41,953 nucleotides of DNA from DAOPJM01 sp035399665 (lineage in GTDB: Bacteria; Bacillota; Clostridia; Christensenellales; CAG-138): NCBI GenBank assembly GCA_035399665.1, contig DAOPJM010000015.1, positions 1-41,953 of the forward strand, in the 5' to 3' direction. Positions 22,792 through 31,619 of this stretch are shown in pieces. The notes beneath the pieces were generated by a model. The model saw nothing but the letters and a program-made list of their open reading frames with translations. It did not search any database and was not told where the DNA came from. Each line of letters begins with the position of its first letter. Position 1 is the stretch's first letter. Position numbers and translations under genes: made by a program.

Positions 22792-24771
22792 TTAACCTCC
22801 TATAATAAGCTCCATCGCGATCTTGGCAATGTTCTCGCCCGTGAAGCCGTATTCCTCCATGAGTTTCGCATAGGGCGCGGACGAACCAAAGCCGTGAATC
22901 GCGACTACCCTTCCGTCCAAGCCCGCATAGCGGTCAAGCCCGAACGGGCAGGCCGCCTCGACAACCACGCGCTTCCTTGAAGCCTTGGGCAGCACGCTCT
23001 CCTTGTACTCCTCAGACTGCTGCTCGAACAGCTCAAAGCAGGGCAGGGACACCACCCTTGCCGTCTTGCCCGAAACCGCCAGTATGTCAGCCGCCTTGAG
23101 CGCAGGCTCAAGCTCTGAGCCGGAGGCGATAAGTATGACGTCATAGCCGCCCTTGGGGTCGCGCACAACGTAGCCGCCCTTTAACGCGCCCTTGCCGCTG
23201 TTCTCCATCGGCGGCAGATTCTGCCTTGACAGCGCAAGCACGGTGGGGCCTTGCGTGCGCCTGAGCGACGCAATATAGCCCGCCGCGACTTCCCTTGCAT
23301 CCGCAGGGCGGAACACCATTACGTTCGGGGTTGCCCTGAGCGAAGCAAGCTGTTCAATCGGCTGATGCGTGGGGCCGTCCTCGCCAACTCCGATGCTGTC
23401 ATGCGTGAGTACGCAAAGCACGGGCAGACCCATGATCGCGGACAGGCGCAGAGCCGGCTTTACATAGTCGGAAAACACAAAGAAGGTGGCAAGAAATGGC
23501 CTTAGACAGCCGTAGAGCGCGACGCCGTTGCAGGCCGAAGCCATGGCAAGCTCGCGGACGCCCCAATGTATGTTGTTGCCCTCGGGATTGTCCGCCGAGA
23601 AGCTTCCGCTGTTCTTGAGCGTGGTGAGCGTCGAGGGTGACAGATCCGCCGCGCCGCCAAAGAGGTTTGGCATTATTTCCGCCAGGCGGTTGAGGGCTAT
23701 GCCGGACGACTTCCTTGTCGCCATCGCTCCGTCAAACTGCCAGAAGCTCTCGTCATTCTCCAAGTCGGGAAGCTCGCCCGCCCTCTCCCGCTCAAGCTCT
23801 GCCGCAAGCTCGGGATAGGCAAGCTTATAGGCCTCGTACATGGCCTCCCACGCTTCGCGGGCGGTATGCATGTTGGAGGTTATATCCTCAAAGTGTTCGT
23901 AAACGTCCGCGGGAACCTCAAACGGCGTCTCGCACTCCCAACCGAAGCGCTTCTTCATCTCCTCCACGCCCTCGGCGCCGATGGGCGCTCCGTGAACCTT
24001 CGCGGTACCCTCCTGCGGCGCGCCGTGGCCGATGACGGTGTGATAGATTATGAGCGACGGCTTGTCCGTCTCCACCCTTGCAAGCTCCAGCGCCTCTGCA
24101 ACAGCGGTCATGTCCTCGCCGTCGGGCACGTCAATGACCTGCCAATCGAAGGCCCTAAAGCGGGCTGCGACGTCCTCGGTGAAGGCTATGTCGGTATCGC
24201 CCTCTATGGAGATGCGGTTGCTGTCATACATGGCGATGAGCTTGCCCAGCTTCAGCGTTCCGGCAAGGGAAGCCGCCTCGCTTGATATTCCCTCCATCAT
24301 GCATCCGTCGCCCATGATGCAGTAGGTGCGGTTGTCGAACACCTCAAAGCCGGGGCGATTGAAGCGGGCGGCAAGGTGCTTCTCCGCCATAGCCATACCT
24401 ACGGACATGGCAAAGCCCTGCCCCAAGGGGCCGGTCGTGGCTTCGACGCCCTTGGTATGCTTCCACTCCGGATGCCCGGGTGTGATGCTGCCCCACTGAC
24501 GGAAGCTCTTGATGTCCTCCATCGAAAGCCCATAGCCGAAGAAGTGCAGCAAGGTGTATTCAAGCATGGACGCGTGTCCGGAGGAAAGGACGAACCTGTC
24601 CCTCCCCGGCCAACACGGGTGCTTAGGGTCATGCTTCATCGTGCGCCACAGTGTGTAGGCGGCGGGTGCGCTGCCTATCGCAAGTCCGGGGTGGCCGCTC
24701 TTGGCCTTATTTATCGCTTCCGCCGCGATTATGCGCATAGCGGATATCGCTCTTTGTTCTGCCTTTGTCAT
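22792..24771 (-). CDS. tkt: Transketolase
   Basis: This thiamine-diphosphate enzyme of the pentose phosphate pathway moves two-carbon units between sugar phosphates. The ATG at 24771 (MTKAEQRAIS), with AAGGAG 6 nt upstream, is preferred over a GTG at 24798. The 659-residue length is normal. Motifs include KSGHPGLAIGSAP, LSSGHASMLEYTLLH, TGPLGQGFAMSVGMA, the ThDP site GDGCMMEG with the downstream Asn (MYDSNRISIEGDTD), and THDSIGVGEDGPTHQPIEQL in the Pyr domain. It heads a probable operon tkt-tldD-tldE-folT-like-protease homologue with a promoter at 24802-24831. Confidence 0.97.
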   Translation of the reverse strand: MTKAEQRAISAMRIIAAEAINKAKSGHPGLAIGSAPAAYTLWRTMKHDPKHPCWPGRDRFVLSSGHASMLEYTLLHFFGYGLSMEDIKSFRQWGSITPGHPEWKHTKGVEATTGPLGQGFAMSVGMAMAEKHLAARFNRPGFEVFDNRTYCIMGDGCMMEGISSEAASLAGTLKLGKLIAMYDSNRISIEGDTDIAFTEDVAARFRAFDWQVIDVPDGEDMTAVAEALELARVETDKPSLIIYHTVIGHGAPQEGTAKVHGAPIGAEGVEEMKKRFGWECETPFEVPADVYEHFEDITSNMHTAREAWEAMYEAYKLAYPELAAELERERAGELPDLENDESFWQFDGAMATRKSSGIALNRLAEIMPNLFGGAADLSPSTLTTLKNSGSFSADNPEGNNIHWGVRELAMASACNGVALYGCLRPFLATFFVFSDYVKPALRLSAIMGLPVLCVLTHDSIGVGEDGPTHQPIEQLASLRATPNVMVFRPADAREVAAGYIASLRRTQGPTVLALSRQNLPPMENSGKGALKGGYVVRDPKGGYDVILIASGSELEPALKAADILAVSGKTARVVSLPCFELFEQQSEEYKESVLPKASRKRVVVEAACPFGLDRYAGLDGRVVAIHGFGSSAPYAKLMEEYGFTGENIAKIAMELIIGG

Positions 24772-24801
24772 GGTGAACTCCTTGATATAATATTTCACGA
24801 T

Positions 24802-24831
24802 ATTGTATCACTAATGACGGTATATGCGCAA
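24802..24831 (-). promoter_or_regulatory. Promoter of the tkt operon
   Basis: On the minus strand TTGCGC (24831-24826), 18 nt, and TACAAT (24807-24802) lie 31 nt before the ATG at 24771. The intergenic region is shared with the divergent yqfC. Confidence 0.6.
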
Positions 24832-24867
24832 GGTTTTTTTATCGCAGGACGGCGCATATACTCTACA

Positions 24868-25143
24868 ATGAAATATAGGCGCAGAATACTGAAGCGCGCC
24901 CTTGAGTGCGCGGACTTGCCCGAAATCATTGACGCCGACGTGCCGCAGTTCATACTGACGGGCAGAGAAAAGCTCACGGTATGCAACCATCGCGGAATCC
25001 TGCGCTGCGACGGCGAATGTATGCGCTTCGTCACCGGCTGCGGGGTGGTGTGCGTTGTGGGGACAGGTCTTACGCTGCACATGCTCACACCCTATTCGGC
25101 ATTCGTTTACGGAAATGTTACGACTGTCGGCTTTGAGGAATGA
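24868..25143 (+). CDS. yqfC: Sporulation protein YqfC
   Basis: YqfC is a small mother-cell sporulation protein of unknown mechanism. The 91-residue product matches the family in length and in the pattern LPEIIDADVPQFILTGREKLTVCNHRG followed by C-terminal beta strands. The ATG at 24868 is chosen by homology to the family N-terminus; no good ribosome binding site precedes it, and a CATATACT box sits just 5 nt upstream. The stop overlaps the yqfD start by 4 nt (ATGA), so the two are translationally coupled. It opens the conserved Firmicutes cluster through recO. Confidence 0.88.
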   Translation: MKYRRRILKRALECADLPEIIDADVPQFILTGREKLTVCNHRGILRCDGECMRFVTGCGVVCVVGTGLTLHMLTPYSAFVYGNVTTVGFEE

Positions 25144-26306
25144 ATCCGATGTGGAATTATGCGAAAGCTTATGCTATAATACAGATTGAGGGACTGTCCC
25201 TTGAGCGTTTCCTCTCGCTCGCGGTGCGAAAGGGCATTACCCTGCGTGACGTAAAGCGTACAGGCCCCAAGCTTTTGGTTCTGACGGCCGCCGCCTCGCA
25301 GCTTAGTGAGCTTGTAAGCATCGCGGATTACACCCGCGTGAACCTAATCGTCCTTAAAAGGGGCGGGCTTGAGGTGCTTTGGGGACGGCTGTGGGAACGC
25401 AAAGTCCTGCTCTTGGGTACGGCCGCGGGACTGCTTGCCCTTTGCATACTTTCCACCCGACTGTGGTTCATCCGCATAGAGGGAACGAATGAGGTTTCGC
25501 CCGAAGCTATAACGAAGCTGTTGGACGAAAACGGCATACGCGTTGGCGGACGGGCCAATGATGTGGACTTGGTGCAGCTTGCGCACAGGCTCGCGGCGCA
25601 GACCCCCGAAATCTCATGGATGGGACTTACGCTTGAGGGCGTGACGCTCAAGGTTGACGTCAACGAGGCCAAGCTTCGTCCCGCCGTGGAGGAGAGCTTT
25701 GAGGCCGCCAACGTAGTCGCGGCAAAGAGCGGAACCATAACGAAGGTGATTACCCTGCTGGGACACGCCGCTGTCAAGGCTGGGCAGTGGGTTGAGGCGG
25801 GCGACCCGCTCATACTGGGGCATGTCGTCCACAATGAGGTCACTACCGACTACTACGTCTGCGCGTCGGGTGAGGTGTACGCCGCCGTGAGCTACACGGC
25901 GACGGCGGAGGCTCCCGAAACGAGGTCGGTCGAGCTTCGAACGGGCAAGACGAGCCCTTATCTTAGGGTGGAGCTGTTCTCCAAGGTGCTTTTCACTCGG
26001 GGAAGCAGGTTCGAGACCTATGAGCTTGAACGCGAGGAGCGAAGCGGTCTTGGGCTGCTCCTGCCGCTCGTCTTTACCCGTGGCAGCTACTTTGAGACGG
26101 AGACCGCGCAGGAGGCGCTGACCTGCGACGAGAGGATCTATGAGGCTGAGCTTCTGGCAAAGCGCGCCGCCCTTGCTCAGGTTCCTTCCGACGCGAGGGT
26201 TATCGCGATAAGCTGCCGCACCGTCGAGGAGGACGGCAGAATCTTTGCCGTTTGCAGCGTAATCGCGGAGGAGAGTATCGGAACTGTTCAGGAGATTTAC
26301 GGATAA
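25140..26306 (+). CDS. yqfD: Sporulation protein YqfD
   Basis: YqfD is a sporulation membrane protein whose exact role is not known. The 388-residue product has an N-terminal soluble region (LSLERFLSLAVRKGITLRDVKR), one clear transmembrane helix (about residues 83-103, LLLGTAAGLLALCILSTRLWF) and a long external region with the family pattern RIEGTNEVSPEAITKLLDENG. It overlaps yqfC by 4 nt. The two genes form a two-gene unit at the head of the cluster. Confidence 0.92.
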   Translation: MNPMWNYAKAYAIIQIEGLSLERFLSLAVRKGITLRDVKRTGPKLLVLTAAASQLSELVSIADYTRVNLIVLKRGGLEVLWGRLWERKVLLLGTAAGLLALCILSTRLWFIRIEGTNEVSPEAITKLLDENGIRVGGRANDVDLVQLAHRLAAQTPEISWMGLTLEGVTLKVDVNEAKLRPAVEESFEAANVVAAKSGTITKVITLLGHAAVKAGQWVEAGDPLILGHVVHNEVTTDYYVCASGEVYAAVSYTATAEAPETRSVELRTGKTSPYLRVELFSKVLFTRGSRFETYELEREERSGLGLLLPLVFTRGSYFETETAQEALTCDERIYEAELLAKRAALAQVPSDARVIAISCRTVEEDGRIFAVCSVIAEESIGTVQEIYG

Positions 26307-26377
26307 TTCGCCGCTTTGTTTTTGGAACAGGCGGGATTCCCCCTTTATGACCGGAGTCTGTTTGGGGCATAAAATAT

Positions 26378-26392
26378 GTTAAGGAGCTTAAC
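26378..26392 (+). promoter_or_regulatory. Inverted repeat covering the phoH ribosome binding site
   Basis: GTTAAG-GAG-CTTAAC forms a 6-bp stem with a 3-nt loop. The Shine-Dalgarno AAGGAG (26381-26386) is half in the stem and half in the loop, 8 nt before the ATG at 26395. Pairing would limit ribosome access; its effect is inferred. Confidence 0.4.
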
Positions 26393-26394
26393 GG

Positions 26395-27363
26395 ATGAAC
26401 GATAACGAGCTTTGCGAAGTAACGATAGAGCTTGAGACGATGGGTGACGCGCTGGGCGTGTTCGGAATATTCGACGAAAACCTGACCATCTTCGAGGAGG
26501 AGACAGGGGCAAGAATAGCCCTGAACCCCGAAGGCATAGTCATAAGCGGACAGGCTGAGGCTGTCGAACTTTGCCGAGTGGTTGTGGACAAGCTTTTGGA
26601 TATGCAGCGCAAGGGCGAGGCCATCAACCGAGGGCGCATACGCTACGCCATCGAGCTTGCCAAGGACGGCAACGCCGCCTACATCTCTCAGATTATGGGC
26701 GACGTCGTGGCGCTCACAAACCGAGGCAAGCAGGTCAAGTGCAAGACCTTGGGGCAGACGCGCTATATTCAGGCGTTGAAGGAACATGACCTTGTGTTCG
26801 GCGTCGGCCCCGCAGGTACGGGCAAGACCTATCTTGCGGTCGCCATGGCTGTTCTTGCCTACAAGAACAAGGAGGTTGAACGCATTGTCCTGACCCGCCC
26901 CGCCGTGGAAGCTGGTGAGAAGCTGGGCTTCCTGCCCGGAGACCTGCAAAACAAGGTAGACCCCTACCTAAGGCCGCTTTATGACGCCTTGCAGGAGTTT
27001 TTCGGGCTTGAGACCTACAAGGCGCTCATGGAGCGCGGCTCGATAGAGATAGCCCCGCTCGCCTATATGCGCGGGCGCACGATAAACAACGCCTTCATCA
27101 TCTTGGACGAGGCGCAAAACTGCTCCGTGGAGCAGATGAAGATGTTCCTAACCCGCTTCGGTGAAGGCTCACGCATAGCCGTGACGGGCGACATTACTCA
27201 GATCGACCTGCCGCAGGAGCGCAGAAGCGGACTTGTACACGCGATAAACGTGTTGAAGGACGTTCGCGGCGTCGCCATCGTTCGCCTGACCCACAAGGAC
27301 GTGGTAAGGCATGAGCTGGTGCAGCGCATCATTCAGGCTTATGAACGCTATGAAAAATCCTAA
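26395..27363 (+). CDS. phoH: PhoH-family ATPase (YbeZ type)
   Basis: This is a cytosolic P-loop ATPase related to the N-terminal half of superfamily 1 helicases. In many bacteria it is linked to YbeY and RNA metabolism. The 322-residue product has a KH-like N-terminus, Walker A GPAGTGKTYLA (about residues 139-149), a Walker B-like FIILDEAQNC and the GDITQIDLP motif. AAGGAG precedes the ATG inside a small hairpin. It lies just upstream of pgpH and ybeY, the usual order. The symbol follows Firmicutes usage; a phosphate role is not implied. Confidence 0.95.
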   Translation: MNDNELCEVTIELETMGDALGVFGIFDENLTIFEEETGARIALNPEGIVISGQAEAVELCRVVVDKLLDMQRKGEAINRGRIRYAIELAKDGNAAYISQIMGDVVALTNRGKQVKCKTLGQTRYIQALKEHDLVFGVGPAGTGKTYLAVAMAVLAYKNKEVERIVLTRPAVEAGEKLGFLPGDLQNKVDPYLRPLYDALQEFFGLETYKALMERGSIEIAPLAYMRGRTINNAFIILDEAQNCSVEQMKMFLTRFGEGSRIAVTGDITQIDLPQERRSGLVHAINVLKDVRGVAIVRLTHKDVVRHELVQRIIQAYERYEKS

Positions 27364-29632
27364 GCTGCGATTCTTCTCAAGGCGGCGTACAGACGCACGC
27401 GAGCATAAGCCCGCAAGCGAACGTCATCGCGCAGGCGTGTCCATGGGTGAGCTCGGGAGCGTCAGGACGGACGGCGGCGCTGTAAAGCGCGCCCTGCCTA
27501 CGGGCGTTTGGGCGGGTACTCTTGTGCTTGTGCTGCTGCTCATCGTCAACGCGTTGCTGCTCTCATATAGTTTCACGGGGACAAGCTATGAGCTTGAAGT
27601 GGGGCAAAAGCTTGAAAGCGACGTGATTTGCCCGTTCACAATGACGGATGAATATGAAACGGAGCTGCTTCGCCAAAGGGCGCGGGACGCCGCAGAGCCG
27701 GTATATGTACCCGATGAGACGTTGATAGAGGAGACAAAAGCGGCTCTTGTCAGTATGCTTGCCAATGTGGTTGACTTTCTGAACGATATGCGTGAGAACG
27801 TCTGGGAGCAGAACGCGGACTACGAGGGGACAAGCCTTCGTCTGCCCGACGGCTATGTCTGGCAGACCATGCTCAGCTCACAGCAGCTTGCGACCGCCCT
27901 TTATGAATACGGCTTGGACGAGGTTTTTACCGAGTCCTCCGCATATTCCTTCCTTGGCTATGTTATTCCGACAGGCGAGCTTAGAAGCCCCGACGTCATG
28001 GTGAGCCTGCAAACGCAGCCCATCATCAACAGCGTGAACGCCGTGCTTGAAGCGGGCGTATACGAATCTGAGTTGGAGCAGGCGCGTTCCACGGCGCTGA
28101 CGAGTATGTCAAAGTCGCTCATGCCCGCCGCCGTCAAGCTATACCTCGCGCCCAAGGCCGCGCAAATATACGTTGTTCCGACCATGGCTTACGACGCGGA
28201 AGCCACCATCGCTGTAAAGACAAAGGCCGCGAACGCCGTTGAGGAGGTTCGCGTTTCAAAGGGAGACGTGATTATCGCCAAAGGCTCCGTCGTCACCCGT
28301 GACGACCTGTCGCGCCTTTCAGCGCTCGGCTTGCAAAAGGAGAGCGGCAAAACCGCCGCCATAGTCGTTGCCTGCTGCCTGTTCGCGCTTGCGGTCTACG
28401 GTCTGCTTTGGGCGTATCTGTTCATCTTCGACTTGGAGACCCTAAGGGATTTTCACAAGATGCTCGGTATTTCCTGCGTCATGCTGATAACCCTCGGCCT
28501 GGGCGCGTTGTTCTCGCTGTTTTTGCCCATGCTCACGCCCGCCCTTACCGTACCGCTCATGACAGCGGCCGTGTACTCGCGCCGTAACGCGATACCCGTC
28601 ACCATTGCCTTGGCGTTTACCGCCTCCACGCTCGCCTGCCCCTTTGGAGGCGCTCTTGTGTCCTCCGAGACCATGAGCCTGTGCCTTGCGTGGCTGGCGG
28701 GCGGATTTGCCGCCATCTTTGCGGGCAGCGGAAGCAACCGCAGGGCCGGAACCATCATGGCGGGGCTTGTTGGCGGCGGCGCGGGAGGGCTTGTCCTTGC
28801 CATACGCGGCATAGCCGAAAGGCTGTCCTTTGGGGAAATCTTCATGGATTCGGGTCTGTTTGTCGGCGGAGCGGTTATCTCCGTCATCCTCGCCATCGGG
28901 CTTACCGTCTTTTGGGAGACCATATTTGACCTCCCCACCGACGCAAGGCTGAACGAGCTTACAAACCCCCACAACCCGCTTATCCGAAAGCTCATAAACG
29001 GCGCGCCCGGCACCTATCATCACTGTGTCGCGGCGGCACAGCTTGCCGAGAACGCCGCCGAGGAGATAGGCGCGAACGCCGTGCTTGCCGGCGCCGCCGC
29101 CATGTATCACGACGTGGGCAAGCTCAAGCGTCCTTACTTCTTTGGGGAGAACCTCGGAAACGCCGCGAATCCGCATGACGACCTGCCGCCCGAGGAGAGC
29201 GTCCGCATAATCACGGCGCACCAAAGCGACGCGGAACCGCTGCTGCAAAAGTACCGAATTCCCAGGCTTGTACGCCGAATAATCGCGGAGCATCACGGCA
29301 ACACGCAGGTAGCCTACTTCTACTACAAGGCCAAGAAGCTTGACCCGAACGTCAACCCCGATGACTTTCGCTATAACGCGCCGCGTCCCTCCTCCAAGGA
29401 AAGCGTCATAGTGATGCTTGCGGACAGCTGTGAAGCGGCGGTGCGCTCGCTGACGAACCCAAGCGAAGCCGACGTTACGGACATGATACACAGGGTCATA
29501 AAGGGCAAGGTGGAGGACGGGCAATTCAGCGAAGCCCCCGTCACCATGCAGGAGCTGAGCCGCATAGAGAAATCCTTTATCAAAACCTTTGTCGGCATGG
29601 CTCACGACAGAATACGATATCCGGGGGAGTAG
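27341..29632 (+). CDS. pgpH: 7TM-HD phosphohydrolase, PgpH-type c-di-AMP phosphodiesterase
   Basis: PgpH-type proteins (YqfF) degrade the second messenger c-di-AMP at the membrane. The product is about 763 residues, with one N-terminal helix, a large extracellular 7TMR-HDED domain, seven transmembrane helices (about residues 335-545) and a cytosolic HD domain. The HD motifs include HHCVAAAQLAENAAEE, MYHDVGKLKRPYFF and EHHGNT. The start is uncertain: ATG codons at 27341 and 27350 both overlap the end of phoH and neither has a good ribosome binding site. It belongs to the conserved phoH-pgpH-ybeY order. Confidence 0.93.
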   Translation: MNAMKNPKLRFFSRRRTDAREHKPASERHRAGVSMGELGSVRTDGGAVKRALPTGVWAGTLVLVLLLIVNALLLSYSFTGTSYELEVGQKLESDVICPFTMTDEYETELLRQRARDAAEPVYVPDETLIEETKAALVSMLANVVDFLNDMRENVWEQNADYEGTSLRLPDGYVWQTMLSSQQLATALYEYGLDEVFTESSAYSFLGYVIPTGELRSPDVMVSLQTQPIINSVNAVLEAGVYESELEQARSTALTSMSKSLMPAAVKLYLAPKAAQIYVVPTMAYDAEATIAVKTKAANAVEEVRVSKGDVIIAKGSVVTRDDLSRLSALGLQKESGKTAAIVVACCLFALAVYGLLWAYLFIFDLETLRDFHKMLGISCVMLITLGLGALFSLFLPMLTPALTVPLMTAAVYSRRNAIPVTIALAFTASTLACPFGGALVSSETMSLCLAWLAGGFAAIFAGSGSNRRAGTIMAGLVGGGAGGLVLAIRGIAERLSFGEIFMDSGLFVGGAVISVILAIGLTVFWETIFDLPTDARLNELTNPHNPLIRKLINGAPGTYHHCVAAAQLAENAAEEIGANAVLAGAAAMYHDVGKLKRPYFFGENLGNAANPHDDLPPEESVRIITAHQSDAEPLLQKYRIPRLVRRIIAEHHGNTQVAYFYYKAKKLDPNVNPDDFRYNAPRPSSKESVIVMLADSCEAAVRSLTNPSEADVTDMIHRVIKGKVEDGQFSEAPVTMQELSRIEKSFIKTFVGMAHDRIRYPGE

Positions 29633-29636
29633 TCAA

Positions 29637-30080
29637 ATGGAGCTTTACACGGAGGGGCTTACCCTAAAGCCTGAGGAGGAGAGCTGTATCAGGAACGCCG
29701 TGCTTGCGGCGCTCAAGGCCGAAGGGCGTGAGGGCGAGGATTTGACCGTATTGGTCTCCACCGAGGAGCGCATACGGGAGCTGAATCGCGACTATCGCCA
29801 TGTGGACATGGTGACGGATGTGCTTACCTTCCCCGCATGGGAGGGTGAGGAGCTTTTGGCGCCGCCCGACGGTTACCTGGGCGATATTATGATATGCTAT
29901 AAACGCGCCTTAGTGCAGGCCGAGGAATACGGGCATACGCTCGCCCGTGAGCTTGCGTTTTTGGCTGTCCATGGGGTGCTGCACCTATTGGGGTACGACC
30001 ACATGCAGGAGGACGAGGAACGGGAAATGCGCGACAGACAAAGAACAATTTTAGAAGGGATGGGTCTTGAGATAAAATGA
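29637..30080 (+). CDS. ybeY: Endoribonuclease YbeY
   Basis: YbeY is a zinc-dependent single-strand endoribonuclease needed for 16S rRNA 3' end maturation and ribosome quality control. The 147-residue product has the zinc motif HGVLHLLGYDH near residues 117-127 and RELNRDYRHVDMVTDVLTFP upstream. The ATG at 29637 has GGGGGAG 7 nt upstream, so longer starts are not used. Its stop overlaps the cdd start by 4 nt (ATGA). In many Firmicutes dgkA follows; here cdd follows directly. Confidence 0.96.
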   Translation: MELYTEGLTLKPEEESCIRNAVLAALKAEGREGEDLTVLVSTEERIRELNRDYRHVDMVTDVLTFPAWEGEELLAPPDGYLGDIMICYKRALVQAEEYGHTLARELAFLAVHGVLHLLGYDHMQEDEEREMRDRQRTILEGMGLEIK

Positions 30081-30526
30081 AAGAATTTGATCACGATGTT
30101 GAAACAAAGCTTGGAGCTTTCGGTGCGAACATGCAGGATAAGTTAGTTGCCTTGGCATATGAGGCCAGGGAGCATTCCTACTGCATATACTCCAACTACG
30201 CGGTCGGAGCGTGTCTTTTGACCAAGAGCGGCAAGCTCTATCAGGGCTGCAACCTTGAAAACGCGGCGTTTACGCCCACCGTGTGCGCGGAGCGCGTCAC
30301 CTTCTTCAAGGCGCTGTACGACGGAGAACGCGAGTTCGCGGCCATCGCTGTCGTGTCCACGGGCGAGGCTCCCGGCTTCCCCTGCGGCGTGTGCCGTCAG
30401 GTCATGGCGGAGTTCTGCGGCGAGGACTTCATAGTCATTTCAGGCGACAGGGAGCATAACGTCATAGTGACGACCTTGGGCGAATTGCTGCCCTATTCCT
30501 TCGGCCCCAAGGATCTGCTAAAATAA
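30077..30526 (+). CDS. cdd: Cytidine deaminase
   Basis: This enzyme converts cytidine and deoxycytidine to uridine for pyrimidine salvage. The 149-residue product has zinc-binding TVCAERVTFFKA with catalytic Glu and PCGVCRQVMAEF, plus the substrate loop SNYAVGACL and GCNLENAAF. It overlaps ybeY by 4 nt and era by 1 nt, so it lies in a tightly coupled set. The N-terminus is about 15 residues longer than usual, which is unremarkable. Confidence 0.96.
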   Translation: MKEFDHDVETKLGAFGANMQDKLVALAYEAREHSYCIYSNYAVGACLLTKSGKLYQGCNLENAAFTPTVCAERVTFFKALYDGEREFAAIAVVSTGEAPGFPCGVCRQVMAEFCGEDFIVISGDREHNVIVTTLGELLPYSFGPKDLLK

Positions 30527-31413
30527 TGTATAAAAGTGGTTTTTTCAGTATAGTCGGCTGCCCCAACGTGGGCAAGTCCACCCTGCTCAACGCGTTGGTT
30601 GGACAGAAGATAGCGATAGTCACCGACCGAGCGCAGACAACGCGCAACCGAATCACGGGCGTTCTGACCCGCGACGACTATCAGATGATCTTCCTTGATA
30701 CCCCCGGCATGACAAGCCCCAAGAACAAATTGGGGCAGTACATGCAAAAGACCGCCACAGACAGCCTCTCGGATGTGGAGGCGGTCATATTCATGGCGGA
30801 CGTGCTTATAGGCGTGCGCGAACGCGACCTTGCCATACTCGGCCGCCTTGCCTCCGTCAAGGCTCCCGTCGTCGTTCTGTTCAACAAGTGCGACAAGGCG
30901 AGCAAGGCTCAAATAGACGAGGCCAAGGAGAACGTAAAAAGCGCGGGCGACTTCCCCGTGACGCTGTGCGTCTCGGCCAAAACGGGCGAGGGCATGGCGG
31001 AGCTTGAGAAGCTTCTCACAAGCTATCTCGTCGAAGGACCGCAGTATTTCCCGCCCGACATGGTGACGGATCAGCCTGAACGCCTTATCGCGGGCGAAAT
31101 GATACGCGAGAAGGCGCTGATGCTTTTGAGCGAGGAGGTTCCGCACGGCATAGGCGTAGTCATCGACAAGATGGAGCTGCGCGAGGGCGGCGAGCTGATG
31201 GACGTGTGGGCTACGATATACTGCGAACGCGAAAGTCACAAGGGCATCATCATCGGCAAGGGCGGAAAGATGCTCAAGCGCATAGGCTCCGAGGCAAGGA
31301 AGGACGTTGAATGGCTCTTGGGCGTTCGCGTCAACCTTCAGCTTTGGGTCAAGGTCAAGGACGACTGGCGTAATAAAACATCGATTTTGAACGAATTGGG
31401 GTATAACGACTGA
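30526..31413 (+). CDS. era: GTPase Era
   Basis: Era is a GTPase that assists 30S ribosome assembly by binding the 16S rRNA 3' end. The 295-residue product has G1 GCPNVGKST, G3 DTPGM, G4 NKCDKA and the C-terminal KH domain with HKGIIIGKGGKMLKRIG. Length is normal. It overlaps the cdd stop by 1 nt (TAATG). Its closeness to ybeY, another 16S maturation factor, is conserved. Confidence 0.98.
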   Translation: MYKSGFFSIVGCPNVGKSTLLNALVGQKIAIVTDRAQTTRNRITGVLTRDDYQMIFLDTPGMTSPKNKLGQYMQKTATDSLSDVEAVIFMADVLIGVRERDLAILGRLASVKAPVVVLFNKCDKASKAQIDEAKENVKSAGDFPVTLCVSAKTGEGMAELEKLLTSYLVEGPQYFPPDMVTDQPERLIAGEMIREKALMLLSEEVPHGIGVVIDKMELREGGELMDVWATIYCERESHKGIIIGKGGKMLKRIGSEARKDVEWLLGVRVNLQLWVKVKDDWRNKTSILNELGYND

Positions 31414-31481
31414 CACCCTGATTGGGGCGCGGCTTTTGTGGGGCATACTTTCCTTATCAAACAAGGAGGTGCGCTGATTAT

Positions 31482-31619
31482 ATGAGCGACGACGCCAAGA
31501 CAAAATGGAAGACCTTTACGATGAGCGGCAGTCCTTCGGACTATCTTGAGTACCGCAAGGCCTTAACGCTCGGGGAGAACACAAGTGCCGAAGATATGCA
31601 CAAAGGGGATAGTAACTGA
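31482..31619 (+). CDS. yqzL: YqzL-like small protein
   Basis: This 45-residue protein lies between era and recO, the usual place of YqzL. The pattern TKWKTFTMSGSPSDYLEYRKAL matches YqzL's short WK-F--TG---YL-YK consensus. AAGGAGGT lies 12 nt upstream of the ATG at 31482. The 3' part overlaps the start of recO by 35 nt in another frame. The function is unknown; the C-terminal tail is charged and probably disordered. Confidence 0.82.
   Translation: MSDDAKTKWKTFTMSGSPSDYLEYRKALTLGENTSAEDMHKGDSN

Noticed and set aside
24376..24867. Long upstream extension of the yqfC frame
   Set aside because: It runs through the antisense of tkt. YqfC proteins start near MKYRRRILKRALE.
28442..29605. A 387-codon minus-strand ORF opposite pgpH
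   Set aside because: It is a shadow frame of a well-defined HD-domain gene and shows no family motifs.
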